Source: Anaerococcus sp. Marseille-P3915 (lineage in GTDB: Bacteria > Bacillota > Clostridia > Tissierellales > Peptoniphilaceae). From it: 64,000 bases of DNA. The position numbers were made by a program, and so were the translations under genes. The notes beneath the pieces are model-generated. The model did not search any database. It had not been told where the DNA came from and saw only the letters and a program-made list of their open reading frames with translations. Where the stretch lies: positions 505,303 through 569,302 of the forward strand of contig NZ_LT984887.1 in the NCBI RefSeq assembly GCF_900258475.1. Reading direction: 5' to 3'. Shown piece after piece: positions 31,637 through 40,794 of this stretch (the stretch's first letter is position 1; every line of letters starts with the position of its first letter).

Positions 31637-33002
31637 CAGTCTTACCTATAAATTTATCAAGATTTTTCTCAGATACCCTGTGAAGTTCGTTTCTTGGTAA
31701 TATTTTTAATATATCCCAAGCTAAATCTAAACTTTCTTCAAGTTCTCTATTTTCACTTTGATCTTGTGATAGAAATTTGCTTTCAAATACATCACCGAAT
31801 TCTAGGTATTTCTTATCAACTTCTGACAAATCATCCTCACCGACAATTTGTGCAATGTTTCTAACATCTATGACCTTGGAATATGATTCATATAATTGGT
31901 TCATTACATCTTCATGATCACTTCTTGTATAGCCCTCACCAATGCCATCTTTCATAAGTCTTGATAAAGAAGGCAAGACATTTATTGGTGGGTAGACTCC
32001 CTTACTTGAAAGGTTCCTATCTATTACTATTTGTCCTTCTGTAATATAACCAGTCAAGTCTGGAACTGGGTGAGTGATATCATCATTAGGCATGGTTAGG
32101 ATTGGAATAAGGGTTACAGAACCTTTCACTCCCTCAATCATACCTGCCCTTTCATAGAGACTAGCTAGATTTGAATAAAGGTAACCAGGGTAGCCTTTTC
32201 TTGAAGGTATCTCTCCTCTTATAGAAGATACTTCACGTAGGGCCTCACAATAACTTGTCATATCGGTTATGATTACAAGCACGTGGTAGCCTTTCTTGTA
32301 GGCAAGGTATTCAGCAGCTGTAAGGGCACATTTTGGAGCAAGAAGTCTTTCCATTATTGGTGAATCGGCTAAGTTTTGATACATTACTAGCTTGTCCTTT
32401 ACTCCAGCTTTAGAAAAAGCATCTTCAAAGAACATTGCCTCATCTTTTTTAATACCCATAGCAGCAAAGACAAAGGCAAAGTCTTCATCAGTTTTTAGTT
32501 TAGCTTGTCTAATAATTTGAGCTGCAATTTCGTTATGTGGTAGACCTGATCCTGAAAAAATCGGCAATTTTTGGCCACGGATTAGGGTGGTCAAGGTATC
32601 AATAGCAGAAATTCCTGTTTGTATGAAGTCTCTTGGATATTCCCTTGCAACTGGATTTAGTGCAAGACCTTCGACAGGATATGTTTCTTCTGAATAAATG
32701 TCTCCACCATTGTCAATAGGTTGACCTATACCATTAAAAGTCCTACCTAGAATACTCTCATTGAGAGGTAATTCTAATGGTTTTTCGTAGAAACTAACAA
32801 CAATATCTTCTACAGAGAAATTATCTGTATTTGCATAAACCTCAATTGTTACAGTATCATCATCAACCATTACAACTGATCCTACAAACTCCATTCCTGC
32901 TGCATGAACAGAAACTAGGGCGTTGTAGGCTATATCACTTACTTTTTCAATTTCTATGATAGAAGATTCTATTTTTTTGATTTTTGTATATTCTTTTCTC
33001 AA
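31626..33002 (-). CDS. ntpB: V-type ATP synthase/ATPase subunit B
   Basis: A 458-residue non-catalytic nucleotide-binding subunit. It lacks a Walker A GKT, reading [15 protein letters not shown] at that position as expected, and has the conserved [19 protein letters not shown] loop. TTG start at 33000-33002 with SD GAGGGGG inside the end of subunit A. The A3B3 hexamer forms with ntpA. Confidence 0.97.
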   Translation of the reverse strand: MRKEYTKIKKIESSIIEIEKVSDIAYNALVSVHAAGMEFVGSVVMVDDDTVTIEVYANTDNFSVEDIVVSFYEKPLELPLNESILGRTFNGIGQPIDNGGDIYSEETYPVEGLALNPVAREYPRDFIQTGISAIDTLTTLIRGQKLPIFSGSGLPHNEIAAQIIRQAKLKTDEDFAFVFAAMGIKKDEAMFFEDAFSKAGVKDKLVMYQNLADSPIMERLLAPKCALTAAEYLAYKKGYHVLVIITDMTSYCEALREVSSIRGEIPSRKGYPGYLYSNLASLYERAGMIEGVKGSVTLIPILTMPNDDITHPVPDLTGYITEGQIVIDRNLSSKGVYPPINVLPSLSRLMKDGIGEGYTRSDHEDVMNQLYESYSKVIDVRNIAQIVGEDDLSEVDKKYLEFGDVFESKFLSQDQSENRELEESLDLAWDILKILPRNELHRVSEKNLDKFIGKTDEQ

Positions 33003-33006
33003 CAGC

Positions 33007-34746
33007 TTACCCCCTCAAATTAGCAAAATAATTCTCAATTTTAGAGCCTAGCTGGTTAAGCTTTTCTAATTTATCATTTTCAACATTGTATTTCATCTGG
33101 CTTATTTCATTTAATAAGTCTGAATCATATATCTTTTTATATGAAATACCATCTTTAAGAGCTTGGTTACTTAAATTATTGTATTTATCTATTATATCAA
33201 GCATCATAATTTGCTTATCCACAGGCACATACTTATCTATAGCGTTATAAGCATTTTGTTGTAGGAAACCATTTCTAATTAGGGCAGCCACATCTAGGGT
33301 ATTTTTTTGTTCATCTGATAAGGCATCTGATCCAACTAACATCATTATTGATTTAACTTCTTCTTCAGAAATCAATACATTCATAAGTTTATTTCTTATA
33401 GCGATAATATCAGAATTGTAATGCTCTTTGTAGTAGTCTTGCATCTTTTCTAAGTAGTTAGTATATGAAGTTAGCCAGTTTATAGCTGGGTAATGTCTTG
33501 AATAAGCAAGTTTCCTATCAAGACCTAAAAACACATTTACAGAACGTCTGGTTGCTTCAGTTACTGGTTCTGAAAAGTCTCCACCCGATGGAGATACAGC
33601 CCCTATTAAGGTTACTGAACCTTTTGTTCCATTTAGGTTTTCGAAATATCCAGCTCTTTCATAAAATTTGGAAAGTCTTGATGCAAGATAGGCAGGATAG
33701 CCCTCTTCTGCAGGTATCTCTTCTAGCCTTGCGGAAATTTCCCTTAATGCCTCTGCCCATCTAGAAGTAGAATCTGCCATTAGAGCCACATCATAGCCCA
33801 TATCCTTATAGTATTCTGCGATAGTTATACCTGTATATATACTTGCCTCTCTTGCAGCAACTGGCATGTTTGAAGTGTTAGCAATCAGGATTGTCCTTTG
33901 CATAAGGTCCTTACCTGTATTTGGGTCGATCAGGTCTGGGAATTCCTCAAGTACCTGAGTCATCTCATTCCCTCTTTCACCACAACCAATATATACTATG
34001 ATATCAACATCAGAATATTGGGCAAGCTGATGTTGGAGCATTGTCTTACCTGTACCAAATCCTCCAGGAATTGCAACTGTACCTCCCTTTGCTATTGGGA
34101 AAAATACATCTAATACCCTTTGGCCAGTAACTAAAATATTTTGTAAGGTTAAGGCTTTTTTAACTGGCCTAGGATTTCTTACAGGCCAATATTGGTAAAG
34201 TTTAAGGTCAAAAACACCTTCATCATTTTCTACCTTTAGTATGGTATCTTCAAGCTTATATTTACCATCTACCTTAGCTTCAACTATTACACCAGTAAAG
34301 CTAGACATTAGTCTATGCTCTATTACTTCTGTCTCTTTTATAGTGGCGTAAATATCTGCTTTTTTAATCTTGTCACCTTTTTTAAATTTAATTTTAACAT
34401 CCCATTCTTTTTCAAGATCAAGGTTGTCAAAACCAATACCGGATGGTATAAAGGCTCCGTGTTTATCCATTATATCTTTAAGAGGTCTTTCTATACCATC
34501 AAACATATTTCCTAATAGACCAGGACCTAGTCTTACTGATAAAGGCATTGATGTAGAGATGATATCCTCTCCTACTTTTAGACCTGATGTATCCTCGTAT
34601 ACCTGAATAGTTGCAAGGTCACCTTCAACGGAAATAACTTCCCCAATTAGTTTTAAATTACCAACTGAAACCATCTCTCTAATTTTAAGGCTTCTTGCGT
34701 TTTGAGCATAAACAACAGGTCCATTAATTGTTTTAATTATTGGATT
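33007..34746 (-). CDS. ntpA: V-type ATP synthase/ATPase catalytic subunit A
   Basis: Catalytic subunit. Walker [11 protein letters not shown], and the A-subunit-specific non-homologous insert upstream of it, are present; [16 protein letters not shown] is the usual Walker B region. I start it at ATG 34744-34746, giving 579 residues that begin [15 protein letters not shown], the normal N-terminus; the longer frame to 34848 would run far into subunit E. Overlaps subunit E by 14 bp. Confidence 0.97.
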   Translation of the reverse strand, partial: NPIIKTINGPVVYAQNARSLKIREMVSVGNLKLIGEVISVEGDLATIQVYEDTSGLKVGEDIISTSMPLSVRLGPGLLGNMFDGIERPLKDIMDKHGAFIPSGIGFDNLDLEKEWDVKIKFKKGDKIKKADIYATIKETEVIEHRLMSSFTGVIVEAKVDGKYKLEDTILKVENDEGVFDLKLYQYWPVRNPRPVKKALTLQNILVTGQRVLDVFFPIAKGGTVAIPGGFGTGKTMLQHQLAQYSDVDIIVYIGCGERGNEMTQVLEEFPDLIDPNTGKDLMQRTILIANTSNMPVAAREASIYTGITIAEYYKDMGYDVALMADSTSRWAEALREISARLEEIPAEEGYPAYLASRLSKFYERAGYFENLNGTKGSVTLIGAVSPSGGDFSEPVTEATRRSVNVFLGLDRKLAYSRHYPAINWLTSYTNYLEKMQDYYKEHYNSDIIAIRNKLMNVLISEEEVKSIMMLVGSDALSDEQKNTLDVAALIRNGFLQQNAYNAIDKYVPVDKQIMMLDIIDKYNNLSNQALKDGISYKKIYDSDLLNEISQMKYNVENDKLEKLNQLGSKIENYFANLRG

Positions 34747-35338
34747 CATTAAAACGCTCACTTTCAAGAACTTGGTATAATTTTTTACCAAATTCATATT
34801 TTTTATCTCTAATTCTTTCTTTATAGCTAAAATTATATCTGAATTCATTATTGATATCTTTTAGTATAAAGCCACCTATATAAGTGTTATCCATCGCTTG
34901 CTTATTTTTAAAATCTATTAAAGCTAAGTCATCTTCTAACACACATACTACAATCTCATCTTCTGATAAAGAAAGTTCTTTCATAACCATTTTTATTTCA
35001 GTAGATAAAGATTTTTTATAAGCATCTGTTTGTTTATATGCCCTTAGTTTACTAATTAATCTATTATAAAAATCATCAAGCAATTCTTCCTTGTAAGCAA
35101 AAAAGTTATTTTTTTCTTCTTGCTTAATTTTTGATATTTCTTCGTTTTTTCTTATTTTTAGAAAGTTTTTACGATCTTTAAGCTTTTCTTCAAATTCTTT
35201 ACTTCTTTGTTTATTCTTATTATCGATATAGGATGAATTCTTTTCGGTAGATAGGAATAATTCCTCATCCGTTTTTATCTTTTCTTCATCCCAAACCATC
35301 TTTCTAAAACTTGATAGTTTTGCTTCTAAGTCTAGCAT
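34733..35338 (-). CDS. ntpE: V-type ATP synthase/ATPase subunit E
   Basis: A 201-residue peripheral-stalk subunit: a long charged helix (20-110) followed by a globular C-terminal domain (about 115-195) with IGGFILKD. Dimerises with the G/H-type coiled-coil subunit to make the stator. ATG 35336-35338 follows AAAGGA. Divergent in sequence; position and architecture support it. Confidence 0.88.
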   Translation of the reverse strand: MLDLEAKLSSFRKMVWDEEKIKTDEELFLSTEKNSSYIDNKNKQRSKEFEEKLKDRKNFLKIRKNEEISKIKQEEKNNFFAYKEELLDDFYNRLISKLRAYKQTDAYKKSLSTEIKMVMKELSLSEDEIVVCVLEDDLALIDFKNKQAMDNTYIGGFILKDINNEFRYNFSYKERIRDKKYEFGKKLYQVLESERFNESNN

Positions 35339-35349
35339 AATCAATCCTT

Positions 35350-35586
35350 TCAGCCATCAATAATTACAATTAAAGGCATTGTGTAATCTCTTCTATAATT
35401 ATCAATCCTATTATTATTTTTATTATAAACTGATCTTGTAATTATCAATATAGCAAGATTCTCATCCTTGTATGAATTCCTAAATTCCTCTTCAAAATTA
35501 TTCTCATCAACCAAGCTTGCTTCAATAGCTCCAAGACGAAACATTGTAAGCAAGTTGTTTGAATCAGTTAGAATCTTTGCTTTCAT
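35350..35586 (-). CDS. ntpG: V-type ATP synthase/ATPase subunit F (short)
   Basis: A 78-residue Rossmann-like rotor subunit that caps the D shaft. Strands AKILTDSN, LAILIITRSVY and LIVIID follow the family pattern. Usual length is about 100; here the C-terminal helix that reaches into A3B3 and modulates activity is missing. One base separates it from subunit K. Called from context plus a weak match. Confidence 0.82.
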   Translation of the reverse strand: MKAKILTDSNNLLTMFRLGAIEASLVDENNFEEEFRNSYKDENLAILIITRSVYNKNNNRIDNYRRDYTMPLIVIIDG

Positions 35587-35587
35587 T

Positions 35588-36022
35588 TTATGCGTATAGG
35601 ATTAGGATTGAAATAATTACACCAAAGATTGCAATACCTTCAGCAAGACCAACAAAGATGATTGTTCTACCAAGTATTGATTGGTCTTCAGAAATTGCGC
35701 CAAGTGCTGCAGATCCTACTGTACCAACTGCATAACCAGTACCGATTGTAGCAAGTCCTGTAGATAGAGCTGCACCTATATATTTAAGTCCATCGCTTGC
35801 TGTAGCTGTTGCAGCTGCAGCTTCTCCTGCTGCTTTTGATGTTGATGGAAGAATTAATACCATAATCATCAACATTAGTGGTACAAAGGTAAATAAATTT
35901 ATCTTTAATGCTTTTTTTATTTTTGCTTTTGAGCTATCTTCGTTATTTTTTAGTAGGTATAAACCTGAATAAATTGTCATAATGACAACTGCTAGTGCAA
36001 GTAATGCTGTATATTTAATCAT
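35588..36022 (-). CDS. ntpK: V-type ATP synthase/ATPase subunit K (rotor ring)
   Basis: A 144-residue proteolipid with four helices: TM1 4-24, TM2 42-60, TM3 80-108, TM4 119-143. Only the second hairpin is c-like, glycine-rich in TM3, with the ion-binding E128 in GLAEGIAI. So there is one carboxylate per four helices. The coupling ion cannot be fixed: the Gln and Ser that mark sodium-type F-type rings are replaced by T and G here. SD AAGGAG before ATG. Confidence 0.93.
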   Translation of the reverse strand: MIKYTALLALAVVIMTIYSGLYLLKNNEDSSKAKIKKALKINLFTFVPLMLMIMVLILPSTSKAAGEAAAATATASDGLKYIGAALSTGLATIGTGYAVGTVGSAALGAISEDQSILGRTIIFVGLAEGIAIFGVIISILILYA

Positions 36023-36039
36023 ATTCTTCTCCTTTTAAA

Positions 36040-37398
36040 TTAGTTTTCCTTAATTGGTCTAAATTTACGACCGTTTCCTTGATAATACTTACTAAACATT
36101 TCATAAAATTCTAGTCTTAGACCTTGGATAAAGACAATCATTCCTTCAAGGCCAATGATTAAAACATTACCAAATATTAATATTATTATTCCAAAAATCC
36201 CGCCACCAACAAGTTTGCTCATAACTTCAAAGGCCATGTATAGACCAACGTGGTTGATAGCAAAGGCTCCAACCCTAGTAAATGAAACAAGATTTGAAAA
36301 TACTGAAAGCAAGGCTTCTATTATTGAAAATGAACTTTCAACATAATAATCTGAGGCACTTGATTCAAAGACCTCATCTCTCTTTTCAATTTTAGCTGAT
36401 ATTGGTTTAGAAAATACTATCATTATTATTGATAGAATCAACAGACAAAGAGCAAAAGGCATTGGAAGTGGATTTACTTTTACAATGTTAAGTATTAATA
36501 AAACAAATGAAATCATCATCAAGAGTCCTGCAAGGCCTTCCTTACCAAAGATTCCTTCTTCGATATTTTTTTGTTTTACTAATTTGTTATAAATACCTAG
36601 ACAATATGCAATTACAAGTAGCATTATACCAAAGGCTACTGATGCTATAAGGACTTTCATGATATTATCAAATGGTTTAATCAATAATGTAGGAATCAAT
36701 GTCTCTATTCCAAAAAATGATCCATACATCAAACCAAAGAAACAAGCAGAAAATCCAATTCTTCTTATTAGTGATCCGAAGGTTTTATTAATCTTATCTA
36801 CAAAAAAGCTTAGAAGAATAAAAACTAAACCTTGTCCTAAATCACCAAACATCATTCCATAGAGGAGCATATAAGTTACTGCGAAAAATGGAGTTGGGTC
36901 AATTTCGTTATAATTAGGTGCTCCATACATATTTACTAGGAATTCGAAGGGTCTAAAGAGCTTGTTATTTCTTAACTTTGTTGGTGGCTCTTGATTATAT
37001 TTTTTTTTTACTTCTACGTTTGTTTTGTCGTATTTTTTGGATAAAGATTCAAATTCTTTTACCTTAGAATTTGGAACCCAACCAGTTAAGTATAAATATT
37101 TTTCACCCTTGGCCATCTTACTAATGATATTTTCGCTTTTTTCATAGTATTCAACAGTACTTGGTAAAGATTCGAAAGTTTCTTCGTTATTATCCTTAAA
37201 ATCTTTGATATCTTTTTCTAGATTATCTAATTCCTTTCCTATACTACTTAACTTAGCATTTATTGTATCAAGATTCTCATCAGGAAGTTCCATATCGATA
37301 AAGCCCATTGTGTTTACAGCCCTACCTATATCTTCACTAACCTGTTTTGGATAGACTAATAGATAATTTTCTTTAGAGTTTTTTATTTTATCTGTCAT
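36040..37398 (-). CDS. ntpI: V-type ATP synthase/ATPase subunit I, C-terminal part (membrane half)
   Basis: A 452-residue protein corresponding to about the last two thirds of a normal ~650-residue subunit I. It begins ENYLLVYPKQVSEDIG, a segment that normally continues the cytoplasmic arm, then the GWVPN motif, then FRPFEFLVNMYG, EIDPTPFFAVTYMLLYGMM and seven or eight membrane helices, ending with GLRLEFYEMFSKYYQGNGR. ATG 37396-37398 follows AAGGAGG by 6 nt. It overlaps the upstream ORF by 11 bp, so the split has its own RBS and is not a simple frameshift. Confidence 0.93.
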   Translation of the reverse strand: MTDKIKNSKENYLLVYPKQVSEDIGRAVNTMGFIDMELPDENLDTINAKLSSIGKELDNLEKDIKDFKDNNEETFESLPSTVEYYEKSENIISKMAKGEKYLYLTGWVPNSKVKEFESLSKKYDKTNVEVKKKYNQEPPTKLRNNKLFRPFEFLVNMYGAPNYNEIDPTPFFAVTYMLLYGMMFGDLGQGLVFILLSFFVDKINKTFGSLIRRIGFSACFFGLMYGSFFGIETLIPTLLIKPFDNIMKVLIASVAFGIMLLVIAYCLGIYNKLVKQKNIEEGIFGKEGLAGLLMMISFVLLILNIVKVNPLPMPFALCLLILSIIMIVFSKPISAKIEKRDEVFESSASDYYVESSFSIIEALLSVFSNLVSFTRVGAFAINHVGLYMAFEVMSKLVGGGIFGIIILIFGNVLIIGLEGMIVFIQGLRLEFYEMFSKYYQGNGRKFRPIKEN

Positions 37399-38281
37399 TG
37401 CCATCCTCCTTGATTATTTTTTCGAATGCTTCATCTACGAGCATGTCAACCTCATCCTTGTATAGGCTTTCAATGCTAGATTTCTTGTCAGAAAAAGATT
37501 TTTTAATTTCACTAGCTTCTTTGCTTATTTCTTCATCGTTGTTTTTATTTAACTCCGCAACTTCTCTTGTAATTTTTTCAAGATAGGTTTGATCAATCTT
37601 ATTAGCAACTTTTAAGCTTTCAGCTTTTTCATTTTCAATTATAGCATCAACACTTCTTCTTCTTTCACTAGTTTTATTGTCTAGCTCAATCAAAGTGTTA
37701 ATCGCATCAGCACTTTTAGTATCTTCATCGTTTAAGTGGATGATTAGTGATGGTATATTTTCGTAGTTATTTTTTAGAATAAATCTACCATCTTTTGTCA
37801 CCTCGCCATATCTAAAATCGAAATAGTTTAAGTGCTTAATCTTATCAATATCAACATCTGCCCTATTTAGAATCTCCAAATTATTTTTATAAGTTAATAA
37901 TTTTTCTTTTTCTTCAACAAGGCTTTCTCGTCTTTTAATCATCGGCTCAAGTCTAGTATAGAGTCTGTCAAGTTCATCTTTCTCAATAACTTTAGTTATT
38001 TTACCGATTTTTTCATCATCTTTAATATCAAAGAATTTCTTTAGATAATCAAGTTTTTCAAGTTCTTCTTTGCTAAGACCTTGAAAGCTTGTAATACTAT
38101 TCATATCCTCAGTCAGTTCGACATTTTCGCTACTAGCCTTGACAGAGAAAGCTCTACTAGCCACTTGACCAAAAGCATCAATTGGTTCGATTTGACCTAT
38201 ATTTATTACATCCTTTAATAAATCGGTAAGATTTTCTAGTCTGGATGTAATATTAACTAGGTTCATTTTTTCTACTGCCAT
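37388..38281 (-). CDS. Subunit I N-terminal arm fused to a stalk-like coiled coil
   Basis: A 297-residue protein in two parts. Residues 1-185 match the N-terminal arm of subunit I: MAVEKMNLVNIT start, long coiled coil (100-145), then HLNYFDFRYGEV and ENIPSLIIHL. Residues 190-297 are a highly charged helix with heptads, about the size of the peripheral-stalk subunit G/H (NtpF, ~105 residues), which is otherwise missing from this operon. No internal ATG lies between the parts. I infer that subunit I was split and stalk subunit H attached to its arm. The fusion itself is seen; the identity of the tail is inferred. Confidence 0.75.
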   Translation of the reverse strand: MAVEKMNLVNITSRLENLTDLLKDVINIGQIEPIDAFGQVASRAFSVKASSENVELTEDMNSITSFQGLSKEELEKLDYLKKFFDIKDDEKIGKITKVIEKDELDRLYTRLEPMIKRRESLVEEKEKLLTYKNNLEILNRADVDIDKIKHLNYFDFRYGEVTKDGRFILKNNYENIPSLIIHLNDEDTKSADAINTLIELDNKTSERRRSVDAIIENEKAESLKVANKIDQTYLEKITREVAELNKNNDEEISKEASEIKKSFSDKKSSIESLYKDEVDMLVDEAFEKIIKEDGNDR

Positions 38282-38283
38282 AT

Positions 38284-39264
38284 CTACCTTCCTATTAACA
38301 ATTCTCTTTTCTGATTGTAATCATATCGTCCATCCATCTCTAGTATGGAAATAATATTTTTAATATCCAAGTATAAAAGATTTATTGCAGAGATAACATA
38401 AAGGATGTCACAATTCTCACTGATTATTTCATCTCTAGAATTCTTCCATCTTCTATCTTGTATTCTTTTGTAAACCAAATCTTCATTTTCAAAAATATTT
38501 TTATACCTACTATCAGAAAAATACTCTATAAATTCGTCCTTATTGAGATTAGATATCTCTCTAAGTCTATCTGCATTAAACAGATATCCACCCTCTATAA
38601 GATAGTTAAAAACTTCGTTATTATTTATTTCAAAAAAAGATTTTAACCTGTAAAGCATTTCAAAATTCAACAAGTTGATTTCTTCAGCTATATATCTGTT
38701 GATGTACTTATAATCATTGCTAGGGAACTTTTCGCTCATTTTTAGTAAGTCTCTATAATACAATTTTATAAGAGCATTAGAAGATAAAAATATCAATTGG
38801 TCTTGATCCATATTTTCATTTAAAAACGGCTCCAAGACCCTTTTTATATGTTTATCTTTAATAGATTCAACAAAATCATGTAAAGAAAAACTAGCTGATA
38901 GCTCCATTCCTTCAAAAAACGGGCTGTTTACGAAGTATTTATAGTTATCTGATAAAGAATCATTTAATATACTTGTAATTATTTCTTGTATCAAATAAAT
39001 TTTGTAAATTGAGAAATATAATTCATAAAATTTTTTATCTAAGCCTCTTAAAAAGAAGTCAATTGACCTTACTTGCTTGAAAAAATAATTATTTAATTTT
39101 TCTTCAACAATTAGTTTATCATCATCAGCTGATAGAAATTCATAATTTTTCTTTAAATATGAGATTTTTCTATCAAAATCATTCTCATTTATAGTTCTTT
39201 CTAGCAAATAATCATCTAAAAGTTTCCCCAATTTAGCCTTAGCTTTTACAGAAACATCTTTCAT
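38284..39264 (-). CDS. ntpC: V-type ATP synthase/ATPase subunit C
   Basis: A 326-residue subunit that links the rotor ring to the central shaft (eukaryotic d homologue). The all-helical sequence with YLKKNY, a mid AEEINLLNFEMLYRLK segment and C-terminal paired acidic/aromatic residues fits the family. First gene of the operon here, whereas in Enterococcus hirae ntpC is internal. Good SD (AAAGGAGG). Upstream TACAAT (39291-39296) may be the operon -10, with a poor -35. Confidence 0.87.
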   Translation of the reverse strand: MKDVSVKAKAKLGKLLDDYLLERTINENDFDRKISYLKKNYEFLSADDDKLIVEEKLNNYFFKQVRSIDFFLRGLDKKFYELYFSIYKIYLIQEIITSILNDSLSDNYKYFVNSPFFEGMELSASFSLHDFVESIKDKHIKRVLEPFLNENMDQDQLIFLSSNALIKLYYRDLLKMSEKFPSNDYKYINRYIAEEINLLNFEMLYRLKSFFEINNNEVFNYLIEGGYLFNADRLREISNLNKDEFIEYFSDSRYKNIFENEDLVYKRIQDRRWKNSRDEIISENCDILYVISAINLLYLDIKNIISILEMDGRYDYNQKRELLIGR

Positions 39265-39368
39265 AAAACCTCCTTTCCTGACATTAACATATTGTACCTT
39301 AAATTCTTTTATAAAAAAAGCTTTTTAAATAACTAATATCATTTATATATATCTGGAAAAGGACTTAA

Positions 39369-39386
39369 GCCCAGCTAAGGCTGGGC
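39369..39386 (-). terminator. Hairpin after miaB
   Basis: GCCCAGC-CTTA-GCTGGGC, overlapping the miaB stop codon. The following T-rich tract is weak, so termination may be partial. Confidence 0.6.
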
Positions 39387-40738
39387 TATTCAACTAAGTC
39401 TCCTGATATTGTAAAGGATGTATTGTCATTTATTTTTACTTTTACAAATTCTCCAATTAAACTCTTATCGGCTTTCACATGAACTAACTTGAAATCATCA
39501 GTTCTACCTGTAAGAACTTCAGGATTATTTTTACTTTCTGATTCTAATAATACCTCTACAGTTTTACCTATATAAGTCTTATTCTTTTCATAAAAATGTG
39601 GATATAAGACATCTAAAAGCCTATCAAATCTATCTTGGATTACATCATCATCTAATGGAGTAAGTTTTGCAGCCTTTGTCTTTGGCCTAGGTGAATATTT
39701 GAAAGTAAAGGCTGTGTCGTAACCTACTATATCACATACCTTAAGTGTTTCTTTAAAATCTTCTTCTGTTTCTGTAGGATAACCTACTATTATATCTGTT
39801 GAAATTGCGATTTCTGGTATTTCTTCTTTAAGTTTTCTAACTCTTTCAAGATACTTTGCCTGATCATAATGACGATTCATGTCTTTTAGAATTTTTGATG
39901 AACCAGATTGAAGTGGTAAATGAAAATACTTACATATATTGTCGTTTCTTTTAATTACTTCTACAAGTTCATCGGATAAATCTTTTGGATGACTTGTTGT
40001 AAACCTAAGTCTTTTTAGATTTGGTATTTGAGCCACTTTTTCTAAAAGCTCTGGGAATGTGTGTTTGAAATCGGCTTTGTTGCCATAAGAATTAACATTT
40101 TGACCAAGTAAGGTTATTTCTTTATAGCCATTGTTAACCAAATATTCTACCTCTTCTATAATTGATGAAGGGCGTCTAGATTCTTCCCTACCTCTTGATT
40201 CAGGAACTATGCAATAGGAACAGAAATTATCACAACCGGTCATTATATTTACATAGGCTTGAAAATCATTTGGGGTGTTATATTTTACAAAATCATCTTT
40301 TACATTATCTGTTGATATATCGACGACTCTTTCATTTGTTTCAAGATATCTAAAGATTAAATCCTTAAGGGAGTTGATGTTTTTAGTACCAAAGATGATA
40401 TCTACTTCCTTATGTTTATCAATTATAACATTTCTAGCTACTTCAGTTTGCATCATACATCCTGATACAGCAATTATTTTTTCGGGATTTTCTTTTTTCA
40501 GTTTCTTTAATGATGAAACTTGACCATATAGCTTTAGCTCTGCATTTTCTCTTACTAAGCATGTATTGAATAAGATAAAATCTGCCTTATTCCTATCCTC
40601 TTCATATCTATAACCCAAATCTTCTAGGATATAGGATATTCTTTCAGAATCATGCTCATTCATTTGACAGCCAAAGGTTGTTATATTGTAGGTCTTTCCT
40701 CTAAAGAAATCTTTGTATTTATCTAATTTGTCAGACAT
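39386..40738 (-). CDS. miaB: tRNA-2-methylthio-N6-dimethylallyladenosine synthase MiaB
   Basis: Radical SAM methylthiotransferase for A37 of tRNAs. Domains: N-terminal UPF0004 with Cys in TFGCQMNEHDS, FNTCLVRENAE and GCMMQ; radical SAM CDNFCSYCIVP (CxxxCxxC); C-terminal TRAM domain. 450 residues, full length. It lies behind a strong terminator with no obvious promoter, so read-through from the ispH-rpsA operon may supply it. Confidence 0.97.
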   Translation of the reverse strand: MSDKLDKYKDFFRGKTYNITTFGCQMNEHDSERISYILEDLGYRYEEDRNKADFILFNTCLVRENAELKLYGQVSSLKKLKKENPEKIIAVSGCMMQTEVARNVIIDKHKEVDIIFGTKNINSLKDLIFRYLETNERVVDISTDNVKDDFVKYNTPNDFQAYVNIMTGCDNFCSYCIVPESRGREESRRPSSIIEEVEYLVNNGYKEITLLGQNVNSYGNKADFKHTFPELLEKVAQIPNLKRLRFTTSHPKDLSDELVEVIKRNDNICKYFHLPLQSGSSKILKDMNRHYDQAKYLERVRKLKEEIPEIAISTDIIVGYPTETEEDFKETLKVCDIVGYDTAFTFKYSPRPKTKAAKLTPLDDDVIQDRFDRLLDVLYPHFYEKNKTYIGKTVEVLLESESKNNPEVLTGRTDDFKLVHVKADKSLIGEFVKVKINDNTSFTISGDLVE

Positions 40739-40753
40739 GTTCCTCCTTTAAGT

Positions 40754-40780
40754 AAAAAAAGAGATGATAAAAATCATCTC
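40754..40780 (-). terminator. Terminator between ispH-rpsA and miaB
   Basis: GAGATGAT-TTTT-ATCATCTC followed by seven T in the minus direction, just before the miaB SD (AAAGGAGG). Confidence 0.88.
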
Positions 40781-40794
40781 CATTTTTATTAATC

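Noticed and set aside
37388-37404. The subunit I split as a simple sequencing frameshift
   Set aside because: The second ORF has a well-spaced SD, and the first continues for over 100 coherent residues of charged coiled coil past the point where subunit I homology ends. A frameshift would give unrelated sequence, not this.
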